37,542 nucleotides of DNA from Burkholderiales bacterium 70-64 (GCA_001898645.1 MKUQ01000048.1:1-37542), one strand, 5' to 3'. Numbered from the stretch's first letter, positions 27,946 through 37,542 are shown. A program made the numbers and translations. The notes: generated by a model from the letters alone, not told the origin.

Positions 27946-29439
27946 TCAGGACGGCAGCGCGCGCGCCTGCTGCTGCGGCAGCCAGCGGCAGGCCAGCAGC
28001 GCCAGCAACGCGGCAGCCGCGGTGCAGGCGAACACCGGCTGCAGCCCGTGAGCCAAAGCTGAGGCGATCGCCTGCGCCACGGCGGCGGGCACGGTCGAGG
28101 CCGTCATCCGCCCTGCCCCCGCAGCGCCGGCCAGCGCGTGCAGCGGCGCCAGCTCGTCCTTCACCAGCCGCGCCAGCAGGGCCGCCAGCAGCGCCACCCC
28201 GCAGGCTCCGCCCAGGCTGCGCAACATGACCGGCGCGGCCGTGGCGATGCCCATGTGCTGCGCGGGCGACACGCGCTGCGCCACCACGGTGACGACCGGA
28301 AACAGCAGCCCCAGCCCAAGGCCCAGCGGCAGCAGGCCGGCCGAGAGCGCCATCGGCGTGCCCGGCAGCCAGTGCAGCACCGCCACCAGCAGGCCGAATG
28401 ACAGCAGCATCAGCGCGCAGGCCGCACGCGCCAGCACGGCCACGCGCATGCGCGCGCGCAGCAGCCTGCCGCTGGCGACGGCCGCCGCGGTGACACCCGC
28501 CATCAACGGCAGCAGATGCCAGGCCGAGGCAGTGGGCGACAGGTGCAGGCCGGCCTGCAGGTACTGCGGCAGGAACACCACCGCGGCGTACAGCGCCACG
28601 CCCATGGCCAGGCCGATGAAGCTGGCCGCCGCATAGGCCGGCCGGGCGAACAGCGACAGGGGCAGCAGCGGATGGGCGGCGCGGCGCTGGCGCCACAGGA
28701 AAGCCAGCGTGAGCTTGGCCCCCAGCACCAGCAGCAGCCACAGCGACAAGCGCTCGGGCAGGTTCAGGTTGCCGTGCTGGGTGGCCAGCAGCAGGCTGGA
28801 CAGGGCGCCGGCGAGCAGCGCGGCGCCGAGCCAGTCGATCGCCACGCGCCCCGGGGGCGGGTCTTCCGACGCCGGCCCCGAGGGCAACGTTTGCGCCAGC
28901 ACGCCCCAGGCCAGCAGCGCCGGCGGCACGTTCATCCAGAACGCCCAGCGCCACGACAGGTGCTCCACCAGCGCGCCGCCCACCAGTGGCCCGAACATCG
29001 TCGACACGCCGTAGGCCGCGCCCAGCAGCGCCTGGTAGCGGCCCCGCTGCTCGGGCGGGAACAGGTCGACCATGGTCAGCATGGTCAACGTCATCAGGCC
29101 GCCGCCGCCCGCGCCCTGCAGCGCCCGCGCCAGCACCAGCTGGGGCAGGTCGCGGCTCGCGCCGCAGGCCAGCGAACCCGCCAGGAACAGGCCGATGGCC
29201 GCGAGCAGCATGGGCTTGCTGCCCAGCAGGTCGGCCAGCCGCCCGTACAGCGCGATCACCACCGTGGCAGCCAGCAGGTAGGTGGAGAACACCCATGCCA
29301 GCGGCCAGCGGCCGGGCAGCTCGCGCGCCATCACCGGCAGCGCGGTCGACAGGATGGTCTGGTCGAGCGCGGCCAGCACCAGGACCAGCACCAGCATGCC
29401 GAACGGCAGCAGGGGCGGCCGATCGTTCGGGATCTCCAT
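27946..29439 (-). CDS. MFS transporter, DHA2 (14-helix drug:proton antiporter) type
   Basis: Inner-membrane exporter of 497 residues, the usual size for the EmrB/QacA group. Hydrophobic helices fill the sequence from residue 10 to about 485. LDQTILSTALPVM (near 25) is motif D1-like, YGRLADLLGSKP (near 65) is the loop 2-3 motif A, and ARALQGAGGGG (near 103) is motif B. AAYGVSTMFGPLVGG (near 143) is the antiporter motif C. The start at 29439 gives a proper first helix. The frame continues upstream without similarity. It is convergent with ada (3-base gap) and divergent from a LysR regulator that probably controls it. The substrate is unknown. Confidence 0.9.
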   Translation of the reverse strand: MEIPNDRPPLLPFGMLVLVLVLAALDQTILSTALPVMARELPGRWPLAWVFSTYLLAATVVIALYGRLADLLGSKPMLLAAIGLFLAGSLACGASRDLPQLVLARALQGAGGGGLMTLTMLTMVDLFPPEQRGRYQALLGAAYGVSTMFGPLVGGALVEHLSWRWAFWMNVPPALLAWGVLAQTLPSGPASEDPPPGRVAIDWLGAALLAGALSSLLLATQHGNLNLPERLSLWLLLVLGAKLTLAFLWRQRRAAHPLLPLSLFARPAYAAASFIGLAMGVALYAAVVFLPQYLQAGLHLSPTASAWHLLPLMAGVTAAAVASGRLLRARMRVAVLARAACALMLLSFGLLVAVLHWLPGTPMALSAGLLPLGLGLGLLFPVVTVVAQRVSPAQHMGIATAAPVMLRSLGGACGVALLAALLARLVKDELAPLHALAGAAGAGRMTASTVPAAVAQAIASALAHGLQPVFACTAAAALLALLACRWLPQQQARALPS

Positions 29440-29503
29440 GGAAAGGTTTCCGATGCAACGACGGCTGCCAGTGTCGGCCGCGGCATGGATTTTGTACAGT
29501 GCA

Positions 29504-29516
29504 ATGTTTCGAACAT
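29504..29516. promoter_or_regulatory. Dyad in the MFS/LysR divergent promoter
   Basis: ATGTT-TCG-AACAT, a perfect 5+3+5 inverted repeat 14 bases before the LysR start. A second palindrome, TTTCATGAAA, covers 29521-29530 and touches the start codon. Both could be LysR-binding sites controlling the 90-bp divergent promoter. Confidence 0.45.
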
Positions 29517-29529
29517 ACGGTTTCATGAA

Positions 29530-30501
29530 ATGAACACGTACGATCTCAACCTGCTGACCGCGCTCGACGCCCTGCTGGCCACCGGCAGCGTCACCGCGGC
29601 GGCCGGGCGCATGCACCTGAGCACGCCCGCCATGAGCCACACGCTGGCGCGCATCCGCGAGACCTTCGGCGATCCCATCCTGGTGCGCGCCGGCCGCAAG
29701 CTGGTGCCGACGCCGCGCGCGCTGGCGCTCGCCGAGCCGGTGCGCGCCCTGCTCGCCCAGGCGCAGGCGCTGCGCACGCCTGCTGACGGGCAAGGCCTGG
29801 CCGGCATACGGCGGCGCTTCGTGGTGCGCGCGCCCGAAGGCATCGCCGTGGTCTACGGCGCGAGCCTGTCGTGCGCGCTGGAGGCCGACATGCCGCTGGC
29901 CGCCCTGCAGTTCCTGCCCGAGACCCACGACGACCCCGGCGCGCTGCGCGAGGGGCGCATCGACCTGGACGTGGGCAGCTTTCGCAGCACCGACCCCGAG
30001 ACCGAGGCGGTGGTGCTCTCGCAGCAGGCGCTCGTGGGGGCGGTGCGAACCGGGCACCCCCTGCTGAGATCACGGAGAAAGACACCCATGACGGTGCAGC
30101 GCTTCGCCGCCGCGCGCCACGTCGGCGTCACGCTGCGCCCGGGCGAGGCCTCCGCGGTGGACACCGCCCTGGCCGCGCTCGGCCTGCAGCGCCAGGTGGC
30201 CCTGCTGGTGCCCAGCGCCTTCTCGGCGGCGATCGCCGCCTCGCGCATCGACCTGGTGGCCTGCATCCCCGAGCGCACGGCGCGCGCCCTCGCCGGCTCG
30301 CTGGGCCTGGCGGTGTTCACGCTGCCCGTGCCGGTGCACACCGAGCCCATGCGCATGGCCTGGCACCCGCGCCACAACGCCGACCCGGCCCACCGCTGGC
30401 TGCGCGAGTGCGTCCAGCGCGTGCTCAATGCCCCGCGTCGGGCGATGTCCGCGGTGACGTCGCTGGCGGGCAGCGCTCCGAAACCGAAATCACCTCGCTA
30501 A
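29530..30501 (+). CDS. LysR-family transcriptional regulator
   Basis: A 323-residue regulator with an N-terminal winged helix-turn-helix, YDLNLLTALDALLATGSVTAAAGRMHLSTPAMSHTLARI-type sequence (about 4-42), in which the recognition helix is clear, and DPILVRAGRKLVPT as the wing. The periplasmic-binding-like effector domain runs from about 90 to 305. The start at 29530 is fixed by the family N-terminus (MNTYDLNLL). An ATG five bases earlier is followed at once by a stop. It is divergent from the DHA2 exporter, a common regulator-target arrangement, and its stop overlaps that of the convergent hydrolase gene by three bases. Confidence 0.93.
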   Translation: MNTYDLNLLTALDALLATGSVTAAAGRMHLSTPAMSHTLARIRETFGDPILVRAGRKLVPTPRALALAEPVRALLAQAQALRTPADGQGLAGIRRRFVVRAPEGIAVVYGASLSCALEADMPLAALQFLPETHDDPGALREGRIDLDVGSFRSTDPETEAVVLSQQALVGAVRTGHPLLRSRRKTPMTVQRFAAARHVGVTLRPGEASAVDTALAALGLQRQVALLVPSAFSAAIAASRIDLVACIPERTARALAGSLGLAVFTLPVPVHTEPMRMAWHPRHNADPAHRWLRECVQRVLNAPRRAMSAVTSLAGSAPKPKSPR

Positions 30502-31631
30502 TCGAGCGGCCACGGCATCGATTTCGGCACCGGCACCGCCTCGGCCGGCCCGGCCGGTCCGGCCGGCAGGCTCTCTCGAATGGTCTCCTCGCCGCTGCGC
30601 CACCACGCAACCGGCTCCTGCCCATGCACCGGCTCCACCGGCTCGCCGAGGCGCGGCATCAGCAGCCGGGCCCCGCTCTTCGGGCCCAGCGCGAGCAGCG
30701 TCTCGGCCGGCTCGTCCCAGTCGTGCATCGCCAGCGCGAACGTACCCCAATGCACCGGCAGGAAGGCGCCGCCTCCCAGCAGGGCCAGCGCTTTCAGCGC
30801 GTTCCCGGGCCCCAGATGGACGTCGCCCCACGAGGGATGGAACCCGCCCACCTCGAGCATCACCAGGTCGAACGGGCCGAAGCGTTCCCGGATGGCCGCG
30901 TACTCGGTCGTCAGGCCGGTGTCGCCGCTGAAGAACACCCGGTGGCGCGCCGACTGGATCACCAGCGAGGACCACAGGGTGGCGTTGCGGTTCTTCAGGG
31001 TGCGACCCGAGAAGTGCTGCGACGGCGCGGCGTGAACGCTGAGCTCGGCATGCGGCAGCGTGTACGACTCCCACCAGTCGAGCTCGGTGATGCGCTCGGG
31101 CGGCACGCCCCACGCCTGCAGGTGCGCGCCGACGCCCAGCGAGGTGACGAAGGGCACCTGCAGGCGTGCGAGTTGCCGGATCGTGGGGTAGTCGAGGTGG
31201 TCGTAGTGGTCGTGCGACACGAGCACCAGGTCCAGCGGCGGCAGCGCGCGCAGCGGCACCGGCACGGGCTGGAAGCGCTTCGGGCCGGCCAGCCGCAGGG
31301 GCGATGCGCGCGTGCCCCAGACGGGATCGGTCAGCACGCGCAGGCCATCGATCTCGATCAGCACCGTCGAATGGCCGAGCCAGGTGGCCCGCAGGCCGCT
31401 CCCTGCCGGCCGGCGCCAGGTGTCGAGCGGATCCAGCGAGGGCAGCGGTGCCGGCGGCACGCGCCGGCCGCCGGGGAAGAGAACGTCGCTCAGCGACGGC
31501 CGCTGCACCGTGGCGCTGCGCAGGCCGGGAAGCACGGGATGAACGTTGCGGAAAGCCTCGCCGCCCCAGAGGGGAGAGGCTTTCATGCGCTCGAGCCGCA
31601 GGCCTTCCGCGCGCTTGCCGAATGACATCAT
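30498..31631 (-). CDS. MBL-fold metal-dependent hydrolase (NAPE-PLD/UlaG-like)
   Basis: A 377-residue metallo-beta-lactamase-fold protein. THLGHS-type first strand is seen as ATWLGHSTVLIEI near residue 82. The metal site HDHYDHLD is near 139, followed by a metal-ligand histidine in SQHFSGR near 204, FSGDTGLT near 231 and PVHWGTFAL near 288. This order and the W-rich WGDVHLGP segment match the bacterial NAPE-PLD-like/RomA group of lipid or lactone hydrolases. No signal peptide is obvious, so it is probably cytoplasmic. The start at 31631 is followed directly by a second ATG. The substrate is unknown. It is divergent from the biotin operon. Confidence 0.88.
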   Translation of the reverse strand: MMSFGKRAEGLRLERMKASPLWGGEAFRNVHPVLPGLRSATVQRPSLSDVLFPGGRRVPPAPLPSLDPLDTWRRPAGSGLRATWLGHSTVLIEIDGLRVLTDPVWGTRASPLRLAGPKRFQPVPVPLRALPPLDLVLVSHDHYDHLDYPTIRQLARLQVPFVTSLGVGAHLQAWGVPPERITELDWWESYTLPHAELSVHAAPSQHFSGRTLKNRNATLWSSLVIQSARHRVFFSGDTGLTTEYAAIRERFGPFDLVMLEVGGFHPSWGDVHLGPGNALKALALLGGGAFLPVHWGTFALAMHDWDEPAETLLALGPKSGARLLMPRLGEPVEPVHGQEPVAWWRSGEETIRESLPAGPAGPAEAVPVPKSMPWPLD

Positions 31632-31677
31632 CCCTGCATTATGGGTTCATGCGCGGAATGCCGTTCGCGCGCCGCTG

Positions 31678-31685
31678 TATAGAAT
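31678..31685 (+). promoter_or_regulatory. -10-like box of the biotin operon
   Basis: TATAGAAT lies 40 bases before the bioA start in the 93-bp divergent gap. No convincing -35 or BirA-type operator was found. Confidence 0.35.
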
Positions 31686-31724
31686 CGGGAACCGGCGACG
31701 GCCCTGTCGCACCGGATCCCGATC

Positions 31725-33045
31725 ATGGCTGGATCACCGACCACGAACCTGTCCCTGGCCCGACGCAGCCTGGATGCCGTCTGGCACCCCTGCACGCAGA
31801 TGGCCCGCGCCGAGCACGTGCCTCCATTGGCCATCGCCCGCGGCGAGGGGCCATGGCTGTACGACGCCGAGGGCCGGCGCTACTTCGACGCCAACAGCTC
31901 GTGGTGGGTCAATCTCTTCGGCCATGCGGATGCGGGGCTCAATGCCGCGGTCAAGCGCCAGCTCGATACCCTGCCCCACGTCATGCTGGCCGGCTGCACG
32001 CACGAGCCGGCGGTCCGCCTGGCCGAGCGGCTGGGCGCCCGCACGGGAGGCGCGCTGGGGCACGTGTTCTTCGCCTCGGACGGCGCCAGCGCGGTGGAGA
32101 TCGCGCTCAAGCAGAGCTTCCACAGCGGGCGCAACCTGGGCCAGGCCGACCGGCGCGAGTTCGTGTGCCTGAGGAACGGCTACCACGGAGAGACCATCGG
32201 TGCGCTGGCCGTGACCGACGTGGCCGTCTTCCGCGACGCCTACGACCCGCTGCTGATGCGTGCGCACATCGTCGAATCGCCGGACAGCCGGCTCGACAAC
32301 GAAGCCGAGGCGCTCGCCGCCCTGAGGCGCCTGCTGGCCGAGCGCGGCGCGCACATCGCAGCCGTCATCGTCGAGCCCCTGGTGCAGGGCGCGGCCGGGA
32401 TGGTCATGCACTCGCCGGACTATCTGCGCGCGGTGCGGGCCGCGACGCGCGAAGCCGGCGTGCACCTGATCGCCGACGAGATCGCGGTGGGCTGCGGCCG
32501 CACCGGCTCGTTCTTCGCCTGGGAGCAGGTGGATGCCGCTCATTGGCCAGCTCATTGGCCCGACTTCGTCCTGCTCTCCAAGGGCATCACGGGCGGCACC
32601 CTGCCCCTGTCGCTGGTGCTGACCACCGATGCGGTCTATCGCGCCTTCTGGAGCGAGGACGCCGCGCGAGGCTTCCTGCACTCCCATTCCTACACCGGCA
32701 ACGCCCTCGCCTGCGCCGCGGCCAACGCCGTGCTCGACCGGTTCGACGCCGGCCAGCTCGAGGCGAACCGAGCCCAGGCAGCCGCCCTGGCCGAAGCGTT
32801 CGCGCCGCTGGCCGCGCACGGCCGCGTGCGCCACCTGCGGCAGCGCGGCATGATCCTGGCCTTCGACGTCGAGGCGCCCGGCGAACGCTTCAGCGAGCGC
32901 TTCCACCTCGCGGCCCGGCGTCATGCGCTGCTGATCCGCCCGATCGGCGACACGGTCTACCTGATGCCTCCGTACCTGATCGATGCCGAAGCGGCGCACT
33001 TCCTCGCCGAAGCGGTCGCCGCGACCCTGGACGACGTCCTGAACC

Positions 33046-33056
<11 letters not shown>
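31725..33056 (+). CDS. bioA: Adenosylmethionine-8-amino-7-oxononanoate aminotransferase
   Basis: PLP enzyme of biotin synthesis that transfers the amino group of S-adenosylmethionine to 7-keto-8-aminopelargonate. At 443 residues it is slightly long. WHPCTQM near residue 20, DANSSWWVNLFGH near 55, SDGASAVEIALK near 118, NGYHGETIGA near 151 and DEIAVGCGRTGSFFA near 251 are diagnostic. Lys286 in LLSKGITGG binds PLP. Just before it, AHWPAHWP (272-279) is a tandem duplication at the DNA level that lengthens the loop. The start at 31725 gives the usual N-terminus but has no clear ribosome-binding site. It is first gene of bioAFDB. Its stop lies inside the next gene. Confidence 0.97.
32538..32561. 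repeat. 12-bp tandem duplication inside bioA
   Basis: GCTCATTGGCCA followed directly by GCTCATTGGCCC. It encodes AHWP twice and keeps the frame. Confidence 0.85.
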
Positions 33057-34265
<1,209 letters not shown>

Positions 34266-34269
<4 letters not shown>

Positions 34270-34958
34270 CGGCCTGCTTCGTGACCGGCACCGACACCGA
34301 GGTCGGCAAGACCGCCGTCACCGCGGGCCTCGCGCACCTGGGCGGCCAAGCCGGCTGGCGTACGGTAGCGGTCAAGCCGGTGGCCGCCGGGCAGGAATGG
34401 GTGAACGGCCGCTGGGTCAACGACGACGTGCGGCGTTTGCGCGCAGCAGCCAGCGTGCCGCTCGACGAGGCACAGGTCGGCCCATGCCAGCTGCGCACCC
34501 CCTGCGCGCCGCACATCGCCGCCCGCCTCGAGGGCGTGGCGATCGATCGCGCGCCGCTGCTCGAGGCGGTCCGCTCGACCCTGGCCCTGGGGGAGCTGGG
34601 ATTCGTGGAAGGCGTGGGCGGCTTTCGCGTGCCGCTGACCCAGGGGTGGGACACCGCCGACCTGGCGACGGACCTGGAGCTGCCCGTGATCCTGGTGGTG
34701 GGCCTGCGCCTGGGCTGTCTCAACCACGCTTTGCTGACCGCCGAGGCCGTGCGCGCGCGCGGCCTGCGCCTGGCGGGCTGGGTGGCCAACACCGTGGACC
34801 CGGCCATGCCTCACCTCGACGACAACCTGGCGGCGCTCTCGAGCGGCCTGGAGGCGCCCTGCTGGGGCTGCGTTCCTCGCCTGGAGGCGCCCACTCCCGC
34901 GGCGGTGGCCGCTCACCTGCGCCTGGAAGCCCTGCGCAACGCTCTGGAACTGCCATGA
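34266..34958 (+). CDS. bioD: ATP-dependent dethiobiotin synthetase
   Basis: Closes the ureido ring of dethiobiotin from 7,8-diaminopelargonate, CO2 and ATP. The 230 residues are normal length. The P-loop [14 protein letters not shown] (5-18) and VKPVAAG (near 40, with the catalytic lysine) are clear. [10 protein letters not shown] near 118 stands for the usual EGAGG motif. ANTVDP near 177 contributes to nucleotide binding. ATG at 34266 overlaps the bioF stop in an ATGA. It is third gene of the operon. Confidence 0.96.
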
Positions 34959-35968
34959 AAGCCGATCAAGCTCCGACCCTCGCTCCCGCCGCCGATGCCC
35001 GCCGCCGCAACGCCGTGCCCTGGACCGTGGACGAGGTGGCCCGACTGTTCGAGCTGCCCTTCAACGACCTGCTCTTCCGTGCCCAGCAGGTGCACCGCGA
35101 GCACTTCGACCCCAATGCCATCCAGCTCTCCACGCTCCTGTCCATCAAGACCGGCGGCTGCGAGGAGGACTGCAAATACTGTCCGCAATCGGCGCATTTC
35201 GATACCGGCCTGGAGGCGGGCAAGCTGCTGCCGCTCGACGAGGTGCTCCACGCCGCGCGCGCGGCCAAGGCCAGCGGCGCCACGCGCTTCTGCATGGGCG
35301 CGGCCTGGCGCTCTCCGAAGGAACGCCACATCGAAGTCATCGGCGAGATGATCTCCGGCGTCAAGGCCATCGGCCTCGAAACCTGCCTGACCGCCGGCAT
35401 GCTGGCCGACGGCCAGGCCGAGCAGCTTCGCGAGGCGGGCCTGGACTACTACAACCACAACCTGGACACCGCGCCGGAGTTCTACGGCCAGATCATCACC
35501 ACGCGCACCTACCAGGACCGTCTCGACACCCTGGAGCGGGTGCGCAACGTCGGCCTCAAGGTCTGCGCGGGCGGCATCGTCGGCATGGGAGAGACCCGCC
35601 GCCATCGGGCCGGCCTGATCGTGCAGCTGGCCAATCTCGATCCCTACCCCGAGTCGGTGCCCATCAACAACCTGGTGCAGGTCGAAGGCACGCCGCTGGC
35701 AGGATCCGAGGAGCTCGATCCCTTCGAGTTCGTGCGCACCGTGGCAGTGGCGCGCATCTGCATGCCGCAAGCGATGGTGCGCCTGTCGGCAGGGCGCGAG
35801 CAGATGCCCGAGACCATGCAGAGCCTGTGCTTCCTGGCCGGCGCCAACAGCATGTTCTACGGCGACAGGCTGCTCACCACGGGCAACCCCCAGACGGCGA
35901 AAGACCGCGACCTGCTCGAGCGCCTGGGGATGCAATGCGTGCCCGAGGAGCGGCTCAAGGGCGCGTAG
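34955..35968 (+). CDS. bioB: Biotin synthase
   Basis: Radical-SAM enzyme that inserts sulfur into dethiobiotin. The 337 residues are normal. The SAM cluster motif CEEDCKYC puts ligands at Cys69, Cys73 and Cys76. [10 protein letters not shown] near 110, [11 protein letters not shown] near 142, YYNHNLDT near 165 and [14 protein letters not shown] near 228 are family signatures. Cysteines in these segments and an arginine in [11 protein letters not shown] should bind the auxiliary [2Fe-2S] cluster. The start at 34955 overlaps the bioD stop (ATGA). It is last gene of bioAFDB. Its 3' end overlaps the convergent DUF3501 gene by 14 bases. Confidence 0.98.
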   Translation: MKADQAPTLAPAADARRRNAVPWTVDEVARLFELPFNDLLFRAQQVHREHFDPNAIQLSTLLSIKTGGCEEDCKYCPQSAHFDTGLEAGKLLPLDEVLHAARAAKASGATRFCMGAAWRSPKERHIEVIGEMISGVKAIGLETCLTAGMLADGQAEQLREAGLDYYNHNLDTAPEFYGQIITTRTYQDRLDTLERVRNVGLKVCAGGIVGMGETRRHRAGLIVQLANLDPYPESVPINNLVQVEGTPLAGSEELDPFEFVRTVAVARICMPQAMVRLSAGREQMPETMQSLCFLAGANSMFYGDRLLTTGNPQTAKDRDLLERLGMQCVPEERLKGA

Positions 35969-36611
35969 CCGGCACGAGCGGCAGCGCCGGGCGCCCGAGG
36001 GTCGGCAGCGCCACCAGGGCCGGTTCCCGTTCGGGCTCCAGGTCGACTCGCAGGCACGCGAGCGTCGCGGCCGGCAACGGCGCATGCCACGAATAGGCCG
36101 GATGCGTGCATCCGATGGCAACGGCCGCGCCGGCCAGGAGCTGCGCGCGCATCGGCGGCGGCAGCCGGAACCTCAGGAAATGCACTCCGCTCGGCCGCGA
36201 GCGATGGCGATCGGGCTGGTCCTCGTTGGCCGACACGAGCACCCGCGCCCGGCCCCGCGCCTGGACGTACAGGAAGTGGACCGCCTCGCTCAGCACCGGC
36301 ATTGCGCGGGCCCGCTCCGCGGCCTCGGGAAGCTCGATCAGCAGCGAGGCCGTCCATTCGGTGCCGTTCGGCAACAGGTGCGCATAGGCATGGAGCTCGT
36401 GCCGAGCCGCCTCCGGATCGGCCACCCGCTCCGCATGGAGCACCTCCTGGACCTGGTAGCGGATCGTGTGCGCATCCTCGAACTGCAGCCGCATCGCCGG
36501 GCCAAGCTGCACCGTCCGGGCGCGCCGGTGCGCGATGGCACGCTCCCGATACGCGGGGCGGCATGCGGCGTAGGCCTGGAGGCTCATGAGGTCGCGGGCG
36601 TCGAGGTTCAT
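35955..36611 (-). CDS. DUF3501 family protein
   Basis: A 218-residue cytoplasmic protein. [32 protein letters not shown] near the N-terminus, [19 protein letters not shown] near 45, [25 protein letters not shown] near 72 and the later GVHFLRFRL match my recollection of DUF3501. Its biochemical function is unknown to me. In many genomes such genes sit beside a rubrerythrin and an Fe-S oxidoreductase, but here it is alone. The start at 36611 has no Shine-Dalgarno sequence. Upstream are a perfect 12-bp hairpin and a Fur-box-like promoter, which suggests iron control. The C-terminal 25 residues are Pro/Ala-rich. Confidence 0.82.
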   Translation of the reverse strand: MNLDARDLMSLQAYAACRPAYRERAIAHRRARTVQLGPAMRLQFEDAHTIRYQVQEVLHAERVADPEAARHELHAYAHLLPNGTEWTASLLIELPEAAERARAMPVLSEAVHFLYVQARGRARVLVSANEDQPDRHRSRPSGVHFLRFRLPPPMRAQLLAGAAVAIGCTHPAYSWHAPLPAATLACLRVDLEPEREPALVALPTLGRPALPLVPATRP

Positions 36612-36656
36612 TAGGGATTCAGTCGGGGAAGGCGGCGGTGGGAGGCAGGGGCCCGA

Positions 36657-36685
36657 ATCGGTGGCCGAGGGGATCGGCCACCGAT
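36657..36685 (-). other. Perfect 12-bp hairpin in the DUF3501 leader
   Basis: ATCGGTGGCCGA and TCGGCCACCGAT flank a 5-base loop. On the minus strand it begins about where transcription from the promoter at 36691-36720 should start, so the mRNA would carry a very stable stem at its 5' end. Confidence 0.65.
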
Positions 36686-36688
36686 CCT

Positions 36689-36720
36689 GAATATTAGATG
36701 AGAATGGATTTCGTTCTCAA
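36689..36720 (-). promoter_or_regulatory. Sigma-70-like promoter overlapped by a Fur-box-like dyad
   Basis: On the minus strand TTGAGA (36715-36720) and TAATAT (36691-36696) are separated by 18 bases. Between them lies the dyad TGAGAA-N9-TTCTCA (36699-36719), which resembles the proteobacterial Fur box (about 15 of 21 positions). Binding there would block the promoter. The promoter faces DUF3501, whose start is about 80 bases away. Confidence 0.6.
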
Positions 36721-36810
36721 CTGAAATCTGCCGTCAGGATACGAGCAGGAGCAGATGTCCATCTTTGTCAGTTATTGATAACATGGGCTGCCTGCATCAG
36801 GGATCCGCAC

Positions 36811-37077
36811 ATGGGCATGAACGTCAACCTCACGCCGCAGCTCGAAGAGATGGTCCGCGCCAAGGTGGCGTCCGGCATGTACACATCGGCCAGTGAAGTC
36901 GTTCGGGAAGCGCTACGCCTGATGGAAGAACAGGATCGCCTGCGGGCAGCCAGGCTCGAGCAATTGCGCAGCGACATCCGCAAGGGGTTGGAAAGTGGTC
37001 CCGGCGAAGACTGGGCTGCGCACGAGATCAAGCGCCAGGCCCGTACGCGTCGCGCCGCCAAGGTCGCGCCGGCGTAG
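36811..37077 (+). CDS. parD: ParD-like type II antitoxin (ribbon-helix-helix)
   Basis: An 88-residue antitoxin of the ParD/CC2985 family. MNVNLTPQLEEMVRAKVASG (residues 3-22) is the DNA-binding strand and first helix, and YTSASEVVREALRLMEEQDR (24-43) the second helix with its conserved SEVVREALR. The rest is a charged toxin-binding tail. ATG at 36811 follows AGGGA. ATG at 36817 is also possible. It should repress its own promoter as a dimer. The toxin gene that normally follows is broken (see next entry), so this is an orphan antitoxin or one that acts on toxins elsewhere. Confidence 0.85.
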   Translation: MGMNVNLTPQLEEMVRAKVASGMYTSASEVVREALRLMEEQDRLRAARLEQLRSDIRKGLESGPGEDWAAHEIKRQARTRRAAKVAPA

Positions 37078-37078
37078 A

Positions 37079-37300
37079 TGCCGCCTGTCACGCGTCGGCC
37101 GCTAGGTAGACCTCGATGAGAAGTTCGTCCTGCTTGCGATGCAACCTCTGATGGGCCAGGCTCGGAGCGAACTCAGCCTGGGCCTGTGCAGCTTCCCCTC
37201 CGGCCGTGACGTGATCTTCTACGAGCCCGTACAAGAGGGGATCGATGTTGTGCTCGTGCTCCACGCGGCACGGGACATCGATATCGGGTTCGCCGGATGA
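37079..37300 (+). pseudogene. parE: Decayed ParE-like toxin
   Basis: Behind parD one frame reads CRLSRVGR, then TAG (37103-37105), then VDLDEKFVLLAMQPLMGQAR and further SELSLGLCSFPSGRD, VIFYEPVQEGIDVVLVLHA, ARDIDIGFAG up to TGA at 37300. RLSR matches the N-terminal strand of ParE toxins. The part from GQARSEL to ARDI matches the C-terminal half (typical G-R-SF-GR-FY-I-VLHGARDI). The central helices, about 40-50 residues, are missing, and a stop separates the two pieces. An ATG at 37139 could still start a 53-residue fragment. Loss of the toxin while the antitoxin remains is the direct reading. Confidence 0.72.
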
Positions 37301-37542
37301 GGTGTAGACGCATGCTCCTCAACGATGCTGTGGGAGGTTGTCCCGACGGATATGGTCGTTATCAGGTATCAGCCATCAACTGCCGTTCGAGGTTAGCAGT
37401 CTCCAGGGGGTTTCTATCTAGGACAAACAGGAGACGTGTCTTATTTGGTTTGGCTAGGCAGGGTTTTCGCTAATCTGTAGTAGTCACGACTTGATCTGAC
37501 ATATCCTACCCGAACAGGGTGCAACGGAGAAGTCAGATGACT
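37301..37542. other. AT-richer right end, no complete gene
   Basis: No coding pattern is seen in these 242 bases, which are visibly less GC-rich than the rest. At the edge, GGAGA (37526-37530) is followed by ATG at 37537, so a gene may begin on the plus strand and leave the window after two codons. AGTCAGATGACT (37531-37542) is a short palindrome over that start. An insertion-sequence end is possible but cannot be shown. Confidence 0.4.

Noticed and set aside
28516-30501. 661-residue frame ending in the LysR gene
   Set aside because: Only the part from 29530 is the regulator; the upstream part is antisense to the MFS gene and lacks any family similarity.
36775-37077. Longer ParD start (TTG at 36775)
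   Set aside because: The added residues do not belong to the ribbon-helix-helix domain, and ATG at 36811 has an AGGGA sequence upstream.
37440-37542. Insertion-sequence terminus at the right end
   Set aside because: AT-richer composition and a possible new start codon are suggestive, but no inverted repeat, target duplication or transposase sequence can be seen.

Overview
The window is high-GC chromosomal DNA of a betaproteobacterium, most likely Burkholderiales. The grounds are the housekeeping order lspA-coaBC-dut and clpA-clpS-cspA, a bioA-F-D-B operon with overlapping genes, and two orphan Bug/TctC-type periplasmic binding proteins next to CaiB/BaiF CoA-transferases. The genus cannot be fixed from this sequence alone.

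Left part (1-10.3 kb): conserved core genes. These are lspA (signal peptidase II), coaBC (coenzyme A synthesis), a low-complexity small membrane protein, dut, a flavodoxin-like protein, tal (transaldolase), dsbB, a flavocytochrome c sulfide dehydrogenase pair (fccA-fccB), clpS-clpA and a cold-shock gene. Three copies of a gene-end repeat built on GAACGTGTGAAGGAACCG sit directly after stop codons here. Three of these genes (coaBC, dsbB, clpS) have a -10-like box exactly six bases before the start codon, which suggests leaderless mRNAs.

Middle part (10.4-26.6 kb): an accessory catabolic block. Its centre is a four-gene set with the order and sizes of the ATP-dependent class I benzoyl-CoA reductase bzdNOPQ of Azoarcus: two catalytic subunits and two ATPase/activator subunits. 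Around it are two class III CoA-transferases, a fused double acyl-CoA dehydrogenase, a single acyl-CoA dehydrogenase, an atypical enoyl-CoA hydratase homologue, two TctC binding proteins and three GntR/FadR-type regulators. No ferredoxin gene and none of the ring-opening enzymes of the standard benzoyl-CoA pathway are present. The inferred scheme is uptake of a carboxylic acid, CoA transfer, ATP-driven reduction of the CoA ester, then beta-oxidation-like steps. The substrate is unknown. Related dyad motifs (GGTTGAWCCATT and TGAATGGACCCTCCATTCA) lie in the promoters of this block and are probably GntR operators.

Right part (26.8-37.5 kb): an Ada protein whose N-terminal zinc site has lost three of four cysteines, a DHA2-type MFS exporter divergent from a LysR regulator, an MBL-fold hydrolase, the complete biotin operon bioAFDB, a DUF3501 gene behind a Fur-box-like promoter with a perfect 12-bp hairpin in its leader, and a ParD antitoxin followed by a decayed ParE toxin. 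The last 240 bases are AT-richer and hold no complete gene. A start codon with a ribosome-binding site at the very end may open a further gene.
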